From: JAVBOW01 sp031550125
GTDB lineage: Bacteria > Bacteroidota > Bacteroidia > Bacteroidales > Rikenellaceae
Direction: 5' to 3'
NCBI GenBank assembly: GCA_031550125.1
Contig: JAVBOW010000025.1
Location: 1 to 43,005 of the forward strand
Length of the DNA: 43,005 nucleotides
A program made the position numbers and the translations under genes. The notes below the pieces were generated by a model that was not told the origin of the DNA, ran no database searches, and worked only from the letters and a program-made list of their open reading frames with translations. Below are positions 1 to 8,274 of the stretch, one piece after another (position 1 is the stretch's first letter; each line of letters opens with the position of its first letter).

Positions 1-98
1 CCCATATAGCGTTTTCACCTCCCAACCCCCGGCGGCGGTTGGCGCCTCACCCCACCCCGCGCGCCGGCGCATCCGGCCTCAGGGTTGGCGGCCCCGCG

Positions 99-3000
99 TT
101 ATTCCGCGGCCGCGAGCAGGGGTTCTATCCTGAAAGAGTACGATACGCCTCCTTCCGGGATCATGTATTTATCCATAGGGCCGGGACCGCAGCTGGCGTT
201 GCCTATGCCTTGCTGCATGCAATCTATGTTAAGGTAGGTTGCGGGTCTGCGCGGTATGTCGAAATCGTGCTTCGCTTCCCAAAGGTCTTCGTCGGTGCAG
301 TGCAACGCGCTGAATTCCATGCGTCCGTGCGAAGTGACTTTTATCCCCGCACCGTCCCCGGACTTGACCGTGAACCAGCGGACGTCGCTGCGGTTGCCCA
401 TGCTTTGCGCGCGTACGTAATGCTCGGCGGCCATTCCGTCTACGGTCGTTTCGTAGCGTCCCACGAGGGCCGACGTTTTGCGGTCGGCGTAATTTTCGTG
501 CGGGCCGCGGCCGTAGTACTCTATCTTTTCGAACGCGTCCGGCATGGTCATTCTCAGTCCGAGGCGGCGTACCATCGCGGCGTCCGGCGATTTGACGAAC
601 GATGCGTCAACCTCCACGGTCCCGTCGCCGCGGATGGCGTAACTCACCCGGTACGGTATGTCGAAGGGTTTGGGTCCGCCGATATGCGCCACGCAATCGG
701 CAGTTACGGTAACCGTCCCACCGTCGTCCGCCGTCCCATACGACGTTTTGGCCTGTATGCGTGCGCGACGGTAATTCCTGTCGGAGTAGCCGTCGTTGTT
801 CGTACTGCGGTACCAGTTGAGGCTCGGTCCCTCTCCGTTCTCTATCATTTCGTGTCCGGCGTAGCGCAACGAGGTCATTATGCCTGAGGCCAGATCGAAT
901 ACGGCCTCGAAGTGCGGACCTGCGACCGTCAGCTTACCATTAAGTTCCGTAACCTTCACAGGAAGGGAGGAGTGCGCATCGGGTACGGCCTGGCGACCGG
1001 TCAGGGCGAACTGTTCGTATGCGACCACATGCCCGGCCTGCGCCCATTCCGTCGGACGCATGTATGCGAACGATACGTTGAGGAAATACTCCATGCCGGC
1101 CTTGAGCGTCCGGGTGAAAGGCGCCGTTATGACGGTTTTGCCGCCGGGGGCCAGCGCAACCGGGTCGAGGCTGCCGTTCTCCACCCTTATTCCGTCTTCG
1201 ATAAGCTCCCACAGGATGCGGAATTGGGCGAGGTCGGTAAAGTCGTACTTGTTGGTTATCTCTATGCGACCTTTAAGTATGTCTTCGGGCTTGAATTTGA
1301 TGTACTGGTAAACCTTCTTAACCTCCGCCAGTTTGGCCGTCTGGCGGCGGTCGGGGGTTGTCAGGCCGTTACATACGAAGTCGCCGTCGTTTGGGCGGTC
1401 GCCGAAGTCACCTCCGTAATAGTATCTATCCGTACCCTCGCCCGGTTTGTTGATGGCCTGGTCCACCCAGTCCCATATACATCCGCCTATCATGCGTTGC
1501 GAACGGTTTTCGATGTAGTCCCAATATTCGGCCAGGTTGCCCACGGCGTTGCCCATGGCGTGTGCGTACTCGCACAGGAAGTAGGGTTTGTCTGAGGGGC
1601 GGCGGTCGAAATCCTCCATGCGTTTCAGGTCGGGATACATGTGCGAATCGATGTCGGCCACGCCGTTCTTCCCCTCGTAATGTATGGGGCGCGGATCGGT
1701 TTTGCGCGCGTACCCTGCCATCGCGTCGAAATTGGCTCCGTCGCCGCCCTCGTTGCCCAGCGACCAGAAGATGATGGACGGATGATTCCTGTCGCGCATC
1801 ATCATACGCTCCATGCGGTCTACGTAAGCGTCTTTCCATGAGGGTTTGTTCGACACCCCGTGGTTACCGTGGTTCTCGCAGTCGGCCTCGTCCATCACAT
1901 ACAGACCGTAATGGTCGAACATGGCGTACATCTTGGCCTGGTTGGGGTAGTGGCTCGTGCGTATGGTGTTTATGTTGTTTTGTTTCATCATGACGATGTC
2001 CCTCATCATCGAGTTTACGTCCACCGCGCGGCCAAGCTGCGGGTGGGTGTCGTGGCGGTTGACCCCCTTGAAGAATACCTGCCGGTTGTTTATCCACACA
2101 CGCCGTTCTTTTATCTCTATCTTCCTGAAGCCGAATTTAGACGACACGGCCTCCGTCTGCCTGCCCCGTCCGTCCGTAAGCGCCATCACCACCGAGTAGA
2201 GGTTGGGCGTTTCGGCCGACCATAGCGCCGGCGCGTCCACTCCGAAAGATATGGCCGCATTTTTACCACCCTTTCCGGCTATCCTGCCCAATTCCCTCTC
2301 TTCGCGGCGTATGGTTTTGCCGTCTGGATCCATCAGCGTGAGACACACTTTGCCGGCCGTCGCCGCGCCGCCGTAATTGACCACATCCAGCGACGCGTTG
2401 AAAACGGCGCTGCGGAGGGAACCGTCGAGCGAGGCCGATAGCGAGAAGTCGCGCAGATGGACTTTGGGCGTGGCGTAGAGATACACGTCGCGGTGTATGC
2501 CGCTCAGGCGGAACATATCCTGGTCTTCGATGTAACTGCCGTCGCACCAGCGGTAAACCTCCACCGCCACGATGTTCGCGCCCTTGCGTACGTAAGGCGT
2601 TATGTCGAATTCCGCGTCGTTGTTCGATCCCTGGCTGTAGCCGACTTTGCGTCCGTTTATCCAAACGTAGAACGCGCTGTATACGCCGTCGAAATGGAGG
2701 AAGACCTCTTTGCCCTCCCAATTTTCCGGGAGGTTGAACGCCCGGCGGTACGATCCCACCGGATTGGGTTCTTTCTCGTTGGTATATCCCTCTTTGGGCT
2801 GTATGAACGGCGGATTGTTCCTGAAAGGGTAGGTTATGTTGGTATATATCGGGGTGCCGTAGCCGTGCATCTCCCAGTTGGACGGCACGTTTATGTCGGC
2901 CCATCCGCCCGCGTCGTACGCCTCTTTGTAAAAGTCGGCGGGGCGCTCCGAGGGCTGTTTGGCCCAGTGGAATTTCCATGCGCCGTTGAGCGTCAGGTAC

Positions 3001-3653
3001 AGCGGCGAGAGCGGGGTGGTCCACGGGCGGCCGAAATGGCCGTCGGCCAACAGGCTCGCCGTGTCGGGGTAGACCGTATAGGTGGCGCGGCCAGGCAGTT
3101 TGCCTCTCCCGAAGACGGTTTCGTCCTCCCAGTCGTTTTCGCTGCGCGGCTGCTCGGGCAGTTTTATTTTGGATACCGTCAACTTCCATGTCTGTGCGGA
3201 GTTGGCTTTTTGGAATATGGCGGCCCCCGGGACTTCGGCCCCGTCATAGCACAGCGCCATCCCCGTTCCCGCGTGCGTTATGCGGAACTTCCCGTCGGCC
3301 GCCTTTTCCGCTTTCCAGTGCTGGTTACGGTTACCGGTACTTTCCGTCCACTGTATCACGGCGTTGCCCTCGCCCTGCCATATATTGGCGTTGTCGATGC
3401 TCTTTAGCGTGAAAGGGTTGGTTAGCAGGCTGCTGCCGTCGGACGCTTTTACGGCCATCCACACCTGGCTTTTGTCGTTTGCGTCTTCGGGGGCCAGCGA
3501 CAGTTTCGCGCCGTCCTCTTCGCTGCCGTTGCTGGAAACGGCCAGGCCCGAAGGGGAGGTGATGCGGTAGATGGTTCCTGTCCGCAAGTCTTGTGCACGG
3601 CCCGTAGCGAACGACAGCAGCAGGGCCAGCGATGTGTAGACAAATCTTTTCAT
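99..3653 (-). CDS. Secreted GH2 beta-galactosidase with N-terminal ricin-type domain
   Basis: Likely hydrolyses terminal beta-galactosides of host or dietary glycans outside the cytoplasm. The 1184-residue product starts with a signal peptide (residues 1-20, cleavage before Q21). Residues about 24-160 form a ricin-like carbohydrate-binding region with three QxW-type motifs (SQVW, NQHW, AQTW). The GH2 sugar-binding, immunoglobulin-like and TIM-barrel domains follow, then a C-terminal beta-galactosidase small-chain domain. The general acid/base should be E635 in SLGNEGG and the nucleophile E695 in FLCEYAHAMGN. The FKGVNRHD motif near 528-535 is also typical of LacZ-type enzymes. Classical LacZ has about 1020 residues; the excess is the ricin-like part. 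The start lies 9 bp after ruvA on the same strand with no visible promoter, so co-transcription is likely. Substrate is inferred from family only. Confidence 0.93.
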   Translation of the reverse strand: MKRFVYTSLALLLSFATGRAQDLRTGTIYRITSPSGLAVSSNGSEEDGAKLSLAPEDANDKSQVWMAVKASDGSSLLTNPFTLKSIDNANIWQGEGNAVIQWTESTGNRNQHWKAEKAADGKFRITHAGTGMALCYDGAEVPGAAIFQKANSAQTWKLTVSKIKLPEQPRSENDWEDETVFGRGKLPGRATYTVYPDTASLLADGHFGRPWTTPLSPLYLTLNGAWKFHWAKQPSERPADFYKEAYDAGGWADINVPSNWEMHGYGTPIYTNITYPFRNNPPFIQPKEGYTNEKEPNPVGSYRRAFNLPENWEGKEVFLHFDGVYSAFYVWINGRKVGYSQGSNNDAEFDITPYVRKGANIVAVEVYRWCDGSYIEDQDMFRLSGIHRDVYLYATPKVHLRDFSLSASLDGSLRSAVFNASLDVVNYGGAATAGKVCLTLMDPDGKTIRREERELGRIAGKGGKNAAISFGVDAPALWSAETPNLYSVVMALTDGRGRQTEAVSSKFGFRKIEIKERRVWINNRQVFFKGVNRHDTHPQLGRAVDVNSMMRDIVMMKQNNINTIRTSHYPNQAKMYAMFDHYGLYVMDEADCENHGNHGVSNKPSWKDAYVDRMERMMMRDRNHPSIIFWSLGNEGGDGANFDAMAGYARKTDPRPIHYEGKNGVADIDSHMYPDLKRMEDFDRRPSDKPYFLCEYAHAMGNAVGNLAEYWDYIENRSQRMIGGCIWDWVDQAINKPGEGTDRYYYGGDFGDRPNDGDFVCNGLTTPDRRQTAKLAEVKKVYQYIKFKPEDILKGRIEITNKYDFTDLAQFRILWELIEDGIRVENGSLDPVALAPGGKTVITAPFTRTLKAGMEYFLNVSFAYMRPTEWAQAGHVVAYEQFALTGRQAVPDAHSSLPVKVTELNGKLTVAGPHFEAVFDLASGIMTSLRYAGHEMIENGEGPSLNWYRSTNNDGYSDRNYRRARIQAKTSYGTADDGGTVTVTADCVAHIGGPKPFDIPYRVSYAIRGDGTVEVDASFVKSPDAAMVRRLGLRMTMPDAFEKIEYYGRGPHENYADRKTSALVGRYETTVDGMAAEHYVRAQSMGNRSDVRWFTVKSGDGAGIKVTSHGRMEFSALHCTDEDLWEAKHDFDIPRRPATYLNIDCMQQGIGNASCGPGPMDKYMIPEGGVSYSFRIEPLLAAAE

Positions 3654-3662
3654 GACGGGAGT

Positions 3663-4259
3663 TTAAAGTTTTTTAAGAGCCATACGTATAACCTCTTCCG
3701 TGCCGGCCGAGGGGTTCTCGCCGGTTATGGCGCGGACAACCTTTTCCGACGCACCTTTAGGGAAACCGAGCATCACCAACGCCGAAAGCGCCTCTTCCGC
3801 CACCACCGATACCGCCGGGCCGGATACGGCGGCCGTACCCCCGTCCGGATCGCTCACCACCGCGAGTATCTTGTCTCGCAGTTCGAGCACTATCTTTTGG
3901 GCCGTTTTTAATCCCAGTCCTTTCACGTTCTTTAGCAGCAGCGTGTTTTCCGTGGAGATCATCGACGCCACTTCGCGCGGAGTGTAGGTGGAGAGTATCA
4001 TCCTTGCCGTGGCCACCCCCACGCCCGACACTCCCGTCAGAAGGCGGAATATCTCCCTTTCCTGCCGTGTGGCGAATCCGTATAGCAGGTGGGCGTCCTC
4101 GCGCACGATGAAATGGGTGTATAGCGTAACATTCTGGGAACCTTCTATCTGAGAGTAGGTGTTCAGCGATATGTTTACCAGGTAGCCGATGCCTCCGGCT
4201 TCGATTACGGCGGCGGCGGGGTTGAGTTCCGCCAGACTGCCTTTTATATATTCGTACAT
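3663..4259 (-). CDS. ruvA: Holliday junction branch migration protein RuvA
   Basis: RuvA binds four-way DNA junctions and loads the RuvB motor for branch migration in recombinational repair. The 198-residue length is normal. The N-terminal OB-fold begins MYEYIKGSLAEL. Two helix-hairpin-helix motifs are visible, LLTGVSGVGVATA (about residues 73-85) and LKNVKGLGLKTAQKI (about 108-122). The C-terminal segment (about 150-198, EALSALVMLGF) is the RuvB-binding domain. A -7 box lies just upstream within a perfect inverted repeat. The beta-galactosidase gene follows after 9 bp, an odd partner; ruvB and ruvC are not in the window. Confidence 0.97.
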   Translation of the reverse strand: MYEYIKGSLAELNPAAAVIEAGGIGYLVNISLNTYSQIEGSQNVTLYTHFIVREDAHLLYGFATRQEREIFRLLTGVSGVGVATARMILSTYTPREVASMISTENTLLLKNVKGLGLKTAQKIVLELRDKILAVVSDPDGGTAAVSGPAVSVVAEEALSALVMLGFPKGASEKVVRAITGENPSAGTEEVIRMALKKL

Positions 4260-4262
4260 GGA

Positions 4263-4286
4263 GTTTAAATTTCAGCAAATTTAAAC
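4263..4286. promoter_or_regulatory. Perfect 10-bp inverted repeat over the ruvA promoter
   Basis: The arms GTTTAAATTT (4263-4272) and AAATTTAAAC (4277-4286) are exact reverse complements separated by cagc. The right arm overlaps the minus-strand -7 box of ruvA. It sits between the ruvA start and the divergent ompH-like promoter, so it could be an operator or only an AT-rich hairpin. No regulator can be named. Confidence 0.45.
4276..4283 (-). promoter_or_regulatory. Bacteroidetes -7 box for ruvA
   Basis: On the minus strand this reads TAAATTTG, matching TAnnTTTG. It lies 16 bp upstream of the ruvA ATG, giving a leader of about 10 nt. No convincing -33 TTTG was found. Confidence 0.5.
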
Positions 4287-4305
4287 TTTATAAGAGATAA
4301 AATCT

Positions 4306-4313
4306 TATCTTTG
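4306..4313 (+). promoter_or_regulatory. -7 box for the OmpH-like lipoprotein gene
   Basis: TATCTTTG matches the Bacteroidetes -7 consensus exactly and lies 31 bp upstream of the ATG at 4345. No clear -33 element. Confidence 0.6.
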
Positions 4314-4344
4314 CCTCATTAATTGAAAAAATACCGTCCCGACT

Positions 4345-4953
4345 ATGAAGAAGATCCTCATCGCCGCCTCGATCGCAACCCTGGCCTTTGCCGGATGCAA
4401 AAACAATACGCCCGCATCGGACGCAGGCGCCGCCAACGATTCCGTCGCCGTGCGCGTTCCGAGCAACCAGGTGGTTTACATTGATATAGATTCGTTGATG
4501 CAGGGCTACGACATGTATCTCGACCTGCGCGGCGAGTACGAAACCAAAGCCCGCAAAGTGGAGGGGGACATCACCTCGCGCGGTCGCGGCCTGGAAAAGG
4601 ACATTATGGATTTCCAGAATAAAGTGCAGAAGGGTCTGGTGACAACCGCCACCGCCCAGAACATGCAGGCCGACCTTGAAAAACGCCAGCAGGCGTTCAT
4701 GGAACACCGCGAGCGTTCCATCGCCCAGATATCGGAAGAGGAGCGCGTGATGCTCAATCAGATACAATACAGCATAACGGAATACCTCAAGGAATTCAAC
4801 GCCGATATGCGTTACGGCATGATCATCAGCACCACCGCCGTCGGTCCGATCCTTAACGCCGATCCCATGCTGGACATAACGAAGGATGTGCTGGCCGGCC
4901 TGAATAAGAAATACGCCGCCGACAAGGCTGCCGCAAAGCCCGCCGCAAAATAG
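4345..4953 (+). CDS. OmpH/Skp-like lipoprotein
   Basis: The 202-residue product begins with a lipoprotein signal (ILIAASIATLAFAGC), so Cys18 should be lipidated and the protein anchored to an envelope membrane. Residues about 45-150 are strongly charged and helical (EYETKARKVEGDITSRGRGLEKDI, given here only as segments around 57-80), like the coiled-coil arms of Skp/OmpH periplasmic chaperones. The family holds unfolded outer-membrane proteins in the periplasm, but classical Skp is soluble, so a lipidated form may do something different. The C-terminus is an Ala/Lys tail. It has its own promoter and a strong terminator, so it is probably monocistronic. Confidence 0.75.
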   Translation: MKKILIAASIATLAFAGCKNNTPASDAGAANDSVAVRVPSNQVVYIDIDSLMQGYDMYLDLRGEYETKARKVEGDITSRGRGLEKDIMDFQNKVQKGLVTTATAQNMQADLEKRQQAFMEHRERSIAQISEEERVMLNQIQYSITEYLKEFNADMRYGMIISTTAVGPILNADPMLDITKDVLAGLNKKYAADKAAAKPAAK

Positions 4954-4990
4954 CTCGCGCATGGCTTGCGGCCTTGCCGTACAGATAATA

Positions 4991-5028
4991 AAATTCCCGC
5001 AGGATAATTGCACCGGCGGGAATTTTTT
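4991..5028 (+). terminator. Intrinsic terminator after the OmpH-like gene
   Basis: The stem AAATTCCCGC (4991-5000) pairs with GCGGGAATTT (5016-5025), with a 15-nt loop and a T-run to 5028. It abuts the next gene's -7 box. Confidence 0.8.
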
Positions 5029-5038
5029 CGTTACTTTG
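5008..5038 (+). promoter_or_regulatory. Promoter of the ybbR-coaE-folP-lolD chain, overlapping a terminator
   Basis: TTG at 5008-5010 (inside the terminator loop) and TTACTTTG at 5031-5038 (7 of 8 match to TAnnTTTG) are about 20 bp apart. The ATG at 5041 follows the -7 box by only 2 bp, so the transcript may be leaderless. Confidence 0.45.
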
Positions 5039-5040
5039 TG

Positions 5041-5442
5041 ATGATGAATTTTCCGGAATCGATAAAACGCAGGTTTGGCCGCTATTTTTCCGGGGCGGCA
5101 TTGGTGTGCCTGTCGCTCTCGTTCGTGTTGTGGTATATCACCAAACTGGGCTACACCTACACGGCCGACCTTTCCATCCCGGTGGAGGTTGACGGCGCGC
5201 GCATAAAGGTGACATGCCTGGTGGAGGCCACCGGCTACCGCCTTTTCGCCCACCGCTACCTTATAGACAATACGGTGGACGTAACGCTCGAGGAGGTACA
5301 CGCCACTCCGTCGCTCGTCACCAGGGGCGGCTATTCCATCGATCCTTTCACCCTGCAGAATATAATTTCGCTGCGTAACGGCGACCTCAAGGTCATTTCG
5401 CTCGAAGACGTTCCCGACGTGGTGCTAAATTCCGAAAAGTAG
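5041..5442 (+). CDS. Short YbbR/CdaR-like membrane-anchored protein
   Basis: A 133-residue product with one N-terminal membrane segment (about residues 15-33, SGAALVCLSLSFVLWY) followed by one beta-rich YbbR-like repeat (TADLSIPVEVDGARIKVTC onward). Firmicute CdaR proteins carry several such repeats and modulate the diadenylate cyclase CdaA; Bacteroidetes homologues are often encoded just before coaE, as here. It has only one recognisable repeat and no cyclase gene nearby, so its role is open. The ATG at 5041 is chosen because the membrane segment starts close behind it and an upstream TTG lies inside the preceding terminator. Its stop overlaps the coaE start (TAGTG). Confidence 0.6.
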   Translation: MMNFPESIKRRFGRYFSGAALVCLSLSFVLWYITKLGYTYTADLSIPVEVDGARIKVTCLVEATGYRLFAHRYLIDNTVDVTLEEVHATPSLVTRGGYSIDPFTLQNIISLRNGDLKVISLEDVPDVVLNSEK

Positions 5443-6023
5443 TGTTGAAGGCGGGTATAACCGGCGGTATGGGAAGCGGCAAAAGCACTGTTTGCCGCCT
5501 TTTCTCGCTTTACGGGGCTGTGGTCTACGACTCCGACGCCCGCACCAAGCAGCTTATGGACGCCGATCCGGAGCTTATGCGCGGCATCCGCAACCTGTTG
5601 GGCGCGGAGAGCTACCGCGACGGCAGGCTCGACAGGGCTTACGTCGCATCGCGCATATTCGCCGACCGGTCGCTGCTCGGGCGTTTCGAAGCCCTCGTCC
5701 ACCCTGCGGTGGGGGATGATTTCGACCGCTGGGCCGCCGTGCAGCAGGGCGCTTACTGCATATTGGAGAGCGCAATACTTTTCGAGAGCGGCTTCGACGC
5801 CCGCGTAGACCGCACGGTGGCCGTATGCGCCCCCGAGGAGCTGCGCATTGCCAGGGTGGCCATGCGCGACGGAAGCGATCCGCAGGATATCCGCGCCCGG
5901 ATGGCCAACCAGATGGACGACGCCTTGCGCTCGCGTCTGGCGGACTTTACCGTAATCAACGACGGCGCGCAATCGCTTATAATGCAGGTTGCCGCCATAG
6001 ACCGTGCCTTGCGCGATGGATAG
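5442..6023 (+). CDS. coaE: Dephospho-CoA kinase
   Basis: CoaE phosphorylates the 3'-hydroxyl of dephospho-CoA with ATP, the last step of coenzyme A synthesis. The 193-residue product has the P-loop GGMGSGKST (about residues 8-16) and a following DSDARTKQLM region typical of the CoA-binding part of the family. Length is normal. The first start is GTG at 5442, sharing bases with the stop of the ybbR-like gene (TAGTG), and TTG at 5445 is the alternative. Overlaps on both sides point to translational coupling. Confidence 0.96.
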   Translation: MLKAGITGGMGSGKSTVCRLFSLYGAVVYDSDARTKQLMDADPELMRGIRNLLGAESYRDGRLDRAYVASRIFADRSLLGRFEALVHPAVGDDFDRWAAVQQGAYCILESAILFESGFDARVDRTVAVCAPEELRIARVAMRDGSDPQDIRARMANQMDDALRSRLADFTVINDGAQSLIMQVAAIDRALRDG

Positions 6024-6843
6024 GCTCTGGCAGGCATGCTCCGGCGGCAGGGGAGTCGTGGCTATAGTGAACGCCACCCCCGACTCGTTCTATGAGGCGG
6101 GACGGTCGTTCTCGCGCAGGGATCTGGCGGCGAGGGTGGAAGAGGCGGTAGGACAGGGCGCGCGCATACTCGACGTGGGCGGATATTCCACCCGTCCGGG
6201 CGCTTCGGAGGTGGATGCGGAGGAGGAGCTGCGCCGCGTGTCGCTGGCCCTTGAGACCGTCCGCGGGCGATATCCGGATTTTCCCGTGAGCATAGACACT
6301 TTCCGCGCTGTTGTCGCCCGCGCGGCGATGGAGCGTTACGGCGACTGCATAATAAACGACGTTACGGCCGGACAGGCCGATCCGGATATGATTCCGCTGG
6401 CCGCCTCGCGGGGGGTTCCTTACATAGCGACGCATATGCGCGGTACGCCGGCTACCATGCAGTCGCTCGCCGCCTACGGCGATGTGGCGGACGAGGTGGC
6501 GCGTTATTTCGGGGACAAGATCGCCGCCCTGAGTCGCGCTGGAGTGGAGAAGATAGTCGTCGATCCGGGATTCGGTTTCGCCAAGACCACCGAACAGAAT
6601 TATCGCCTGCTCTCGTCGCTCGGCAGCCTCGCGGCCACAGGGTGTCCAGTTATGGCGGGTTTGTCACGCAAGTCGATGATAACCAATGTTACCGGCGGCG
6701 CGGCCGACGGTGCGCTGGCGGGAACTGCCGCCCTGCATTGGGAGGCACTGCGCCAGGGGGCCGTCCTGTTGCGCGCACACGACGTTAAGGCTGCGGCGGA
6801 CGTGATAGAGCTTTACGAATATTATTGTTTACATGGAAAATAA
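6016..6843 (+). CDS. folP: Dihydropteroate synthase
   Basis: Condenses p-aminobenzoate with dihydropterin pyrophosphate in folate synthesis; it is the sulfonamide target. Visible motifs are VAIVNATPDSF (pterin loop 1), DVGGYSTRPGA (loop 2), INDVTAG, VVDPGFGFAKT and GLSRKSM. From the ATG at 6016 the protein has 275 residues, a normal length; a GTG 12 bp upstream is also possible. It overlaps coaE by 8 nt and ends next to the LolD-like gene. In many Bacteroidetes folP is followed by the diadenylate cyclase gene cdaA, but not here. folC lies elsewhere in the window. Confidence 0.96.
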   Translation: MDRLWQACSGGRGVVAIVNATPDSFYEAGRSFSRRDLAARVEEAVGQGARILDVGGYSTRPGASEVDAEEELRRVSLALETVRGRYPDFPVSIDTFRAVVARAAMERYGDCIINDVTAGQADPDMIPLAASRGVPYIATHMRGTPATMQSLAAYGDVADEVARYFGDKIAALSRAGVEKIVVDPGFGFAKTTEQNYRLLSSLGSLAATGCPVMAGLSRKSMITNVTGGAADGALAGTAALHWEALRQGAVLLRAHDVKAAADVIELYEYYCLHGK

Positions 6844-7501
6844 GGAGATGATAAGAGCCGTGGACGTCCATAAGAGCTACGGCGACGTGGAGGTACTCAA
6901 GGGCGTGACCCTTACGGTCAATAAAGGCGAGGTGGTTTGCATAGTCGGGGCCAGCGGGGCGGGGAAGACCACCCTGCTGCACATCCTCGGCTCGCTCAGC
7001 GCACCCGACTCGGGCGACGTGGCGGTGGACGGGGTGTCGCTTGCCGGCCTGGGCGACCAGGCCCTCTGCGCCCTGCGCAACCGCCGCATAGGTTTCGTAT
7101 TCCAATTCCACCACCTGTTGCCCGAATTCACCGCACTGGAGAATGTCTGCATACCGGGCTATATGGCGGGACGCGACAGGCGCGAGGTGGAGGATCGCGC
7201 CAGGGAGTTGCTGCATATGCTCGGTCTGGAACACCGCGCCTGGCATAAACCGGCCGAGTTGTCCGGAGGCGAGCAGCAGAGGGTGGCCATAGCCCGCGCC
7301 ATAATAAACTCCCCGGCGGTACTGCTCGCCGACGAGCCGTCGGGTAACCTCGACTCCAGGAACCGCGACGAGATCCACCGCCTGTTCTTCGAACTGCGCG
7401 ACCGCATGGGTCAGACGGTGGTGATAGTCACCCACGACGAACGCCTGGCCGCCGCCGCCGACCGCCGTATAGAGATGAAGGACGGGCTTATAATTGGATG
7501 A
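6833..7501 (+). CDS. lolD: LolD-like ABC transporter ATP-binding protein
   Basis: ATPase subunit of an MacB/LolD-class ABC system, which extracts lipoproteins from the inner membrane or drives a mechanotransmission pump. The 222-residue product has Walker A GASGAGKTT (39-47), Q-loop FQFHHLLPEFT, signature LSGGEQQ (143-149), Walker B VLLADEP (163-169) and the switch histidine THDE (200-203). The FHHLLPEFTALENV stretch is characteristic of LolD. No permease gene is adjacent, so the partner must be encoded elsewhere. The start could be ATG 6833 (11-nt overlap with folP) or ATG 6848, which follows AAGGAG directly. The stop overlaps the next ATG. Confidence 0.88.
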   Translation: MENKEMIRAVDVHKSYGDVEVLKGVTLTVNKGEVVCIVGASGAGKTTLLHILGSLSAPDSGDVAVDGVSLAGLGDQALCALRNRRIGFVFQFHHLLPEFTALENVCIPGYMAGRDRREVEDRARELLHMLGLEHRAWHKPAELSGGEQQRVAIARAIINSPAVLLADEPSGNLDSRNRDEIHRLFFELRDRMGQTVVIVTHDERLAAAADRRIEMKDGLIIG

Positions 7502-8274
7502 TGGAGCGGGAGGAACTCAGGGAGCTGCTCGAAAGACTGCACGACCGCTACAACTCGCCGGCCTTCATCGCCGACGATCCTGTGGGCATACCGCACGCCT
7601 TTACCGACCCGCACGACATAGAGATAAGCGGCTTTATGGCCTCCACCATAGCCTGGGGCAATCGCAAGGCCATAGTTAAAAGCGCCCGCCGCATGATGGA
7701 GATGATGGACGGCGCGCCCTTCGATTTCGTGGTCAACGCCACGGACGCCGAGACGTCGCGCCTGGAGAGTTACGTACACCGCACTTTCAACGGCGGTGAT
7801 TTCCATACTTTTGTACTCGCCCTGCGCCGCATGGAACGCCTGCACGGCGGCATAGGCGCGTTTTTCCAGAAAGAATACCTGCGTACGGGCGGCATGCCGC
7901 AGGCCCTGTCGGCCTTCCGCCGAGAATTTTTCAATTTCGACCACCGGCAGCGAACGCAGAAACACCTCTCGTCGATAGACAAAGGCGCGGCCTGCAAACG
8001 CCTGAACATGTATCTGAGGTGGATGGTACGCGACGACGGGAGGGGTGTCGATTTCGGCCTGTGGAAGGCCATTCCCTCCTCGGCCCTCTACCTGCCGCTC
8101 GATGTCCACAGCGCCAACATGAGCCGCGCCCTGGGCCTGCTCTCCCGCCGCCAGAACGATTGGAAAGCCGTGGAGGAGGTTACGGCGGCCCTGAGGGAAC
8201 TGGACTCCTCCGATCCGGTGAAATACGATTTCGCACTCTTCGGGGCTGGGATAGACGGCTTCCTTAAAGGGTGA
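7498..8274 (+). CDS. TIGR02757 (DUF2400) family protein
   Basis: A conserved 258-residue protein without assigned function. The family is recognised by an N-terminal YNSPAFIADDPVGIPHAF-type segment, then DPHDIEISGFMASTIAWGNR, a central KRLNMYLRWMVR motif and C-terminal PLDVHSANMSRALGL. The helical layout with KRLNMYLRWMVR-x-D and PLDVH resembles helix-hairpin-helix DNA glycosylases, but this is only a resemblance. It is the last gene of a coupled chain: ATGATG overlaps the LolD-like stop, and the 3' end overlaps the convergent miaB by 11 nt. Confidence 0.85.
   Translation: MMEREELRELLERLHDRYNSPAFIADDPVGIPHAFTDPHDIEISGFMASTIAWGNRKAIVKSARRMMEMMDGAPFDFVVNATDAETSRLESYVHRTFNGGDFHTFVLALRRMERLHGGIGAFFQKEYLRTGGMPQALSAFRREFFNFDHRQRTQKHLSSIDKGAACKRLNMYLRWMVRDDGRGVDFGLWKAIPSSALYLPLDVHSANMSRALGLLSRRQNDWKAVEEVTAALRELDSSDPVKYDFALFGAGIDGFLKG

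Noticed and set aside
1..98. GC-rich end of the window with CCAACC/GGTTGG arms as a terminator of the beta-galactosidase gene
   Set aside because: The stem is only 6 bp and no T-run follows on the minus strand.
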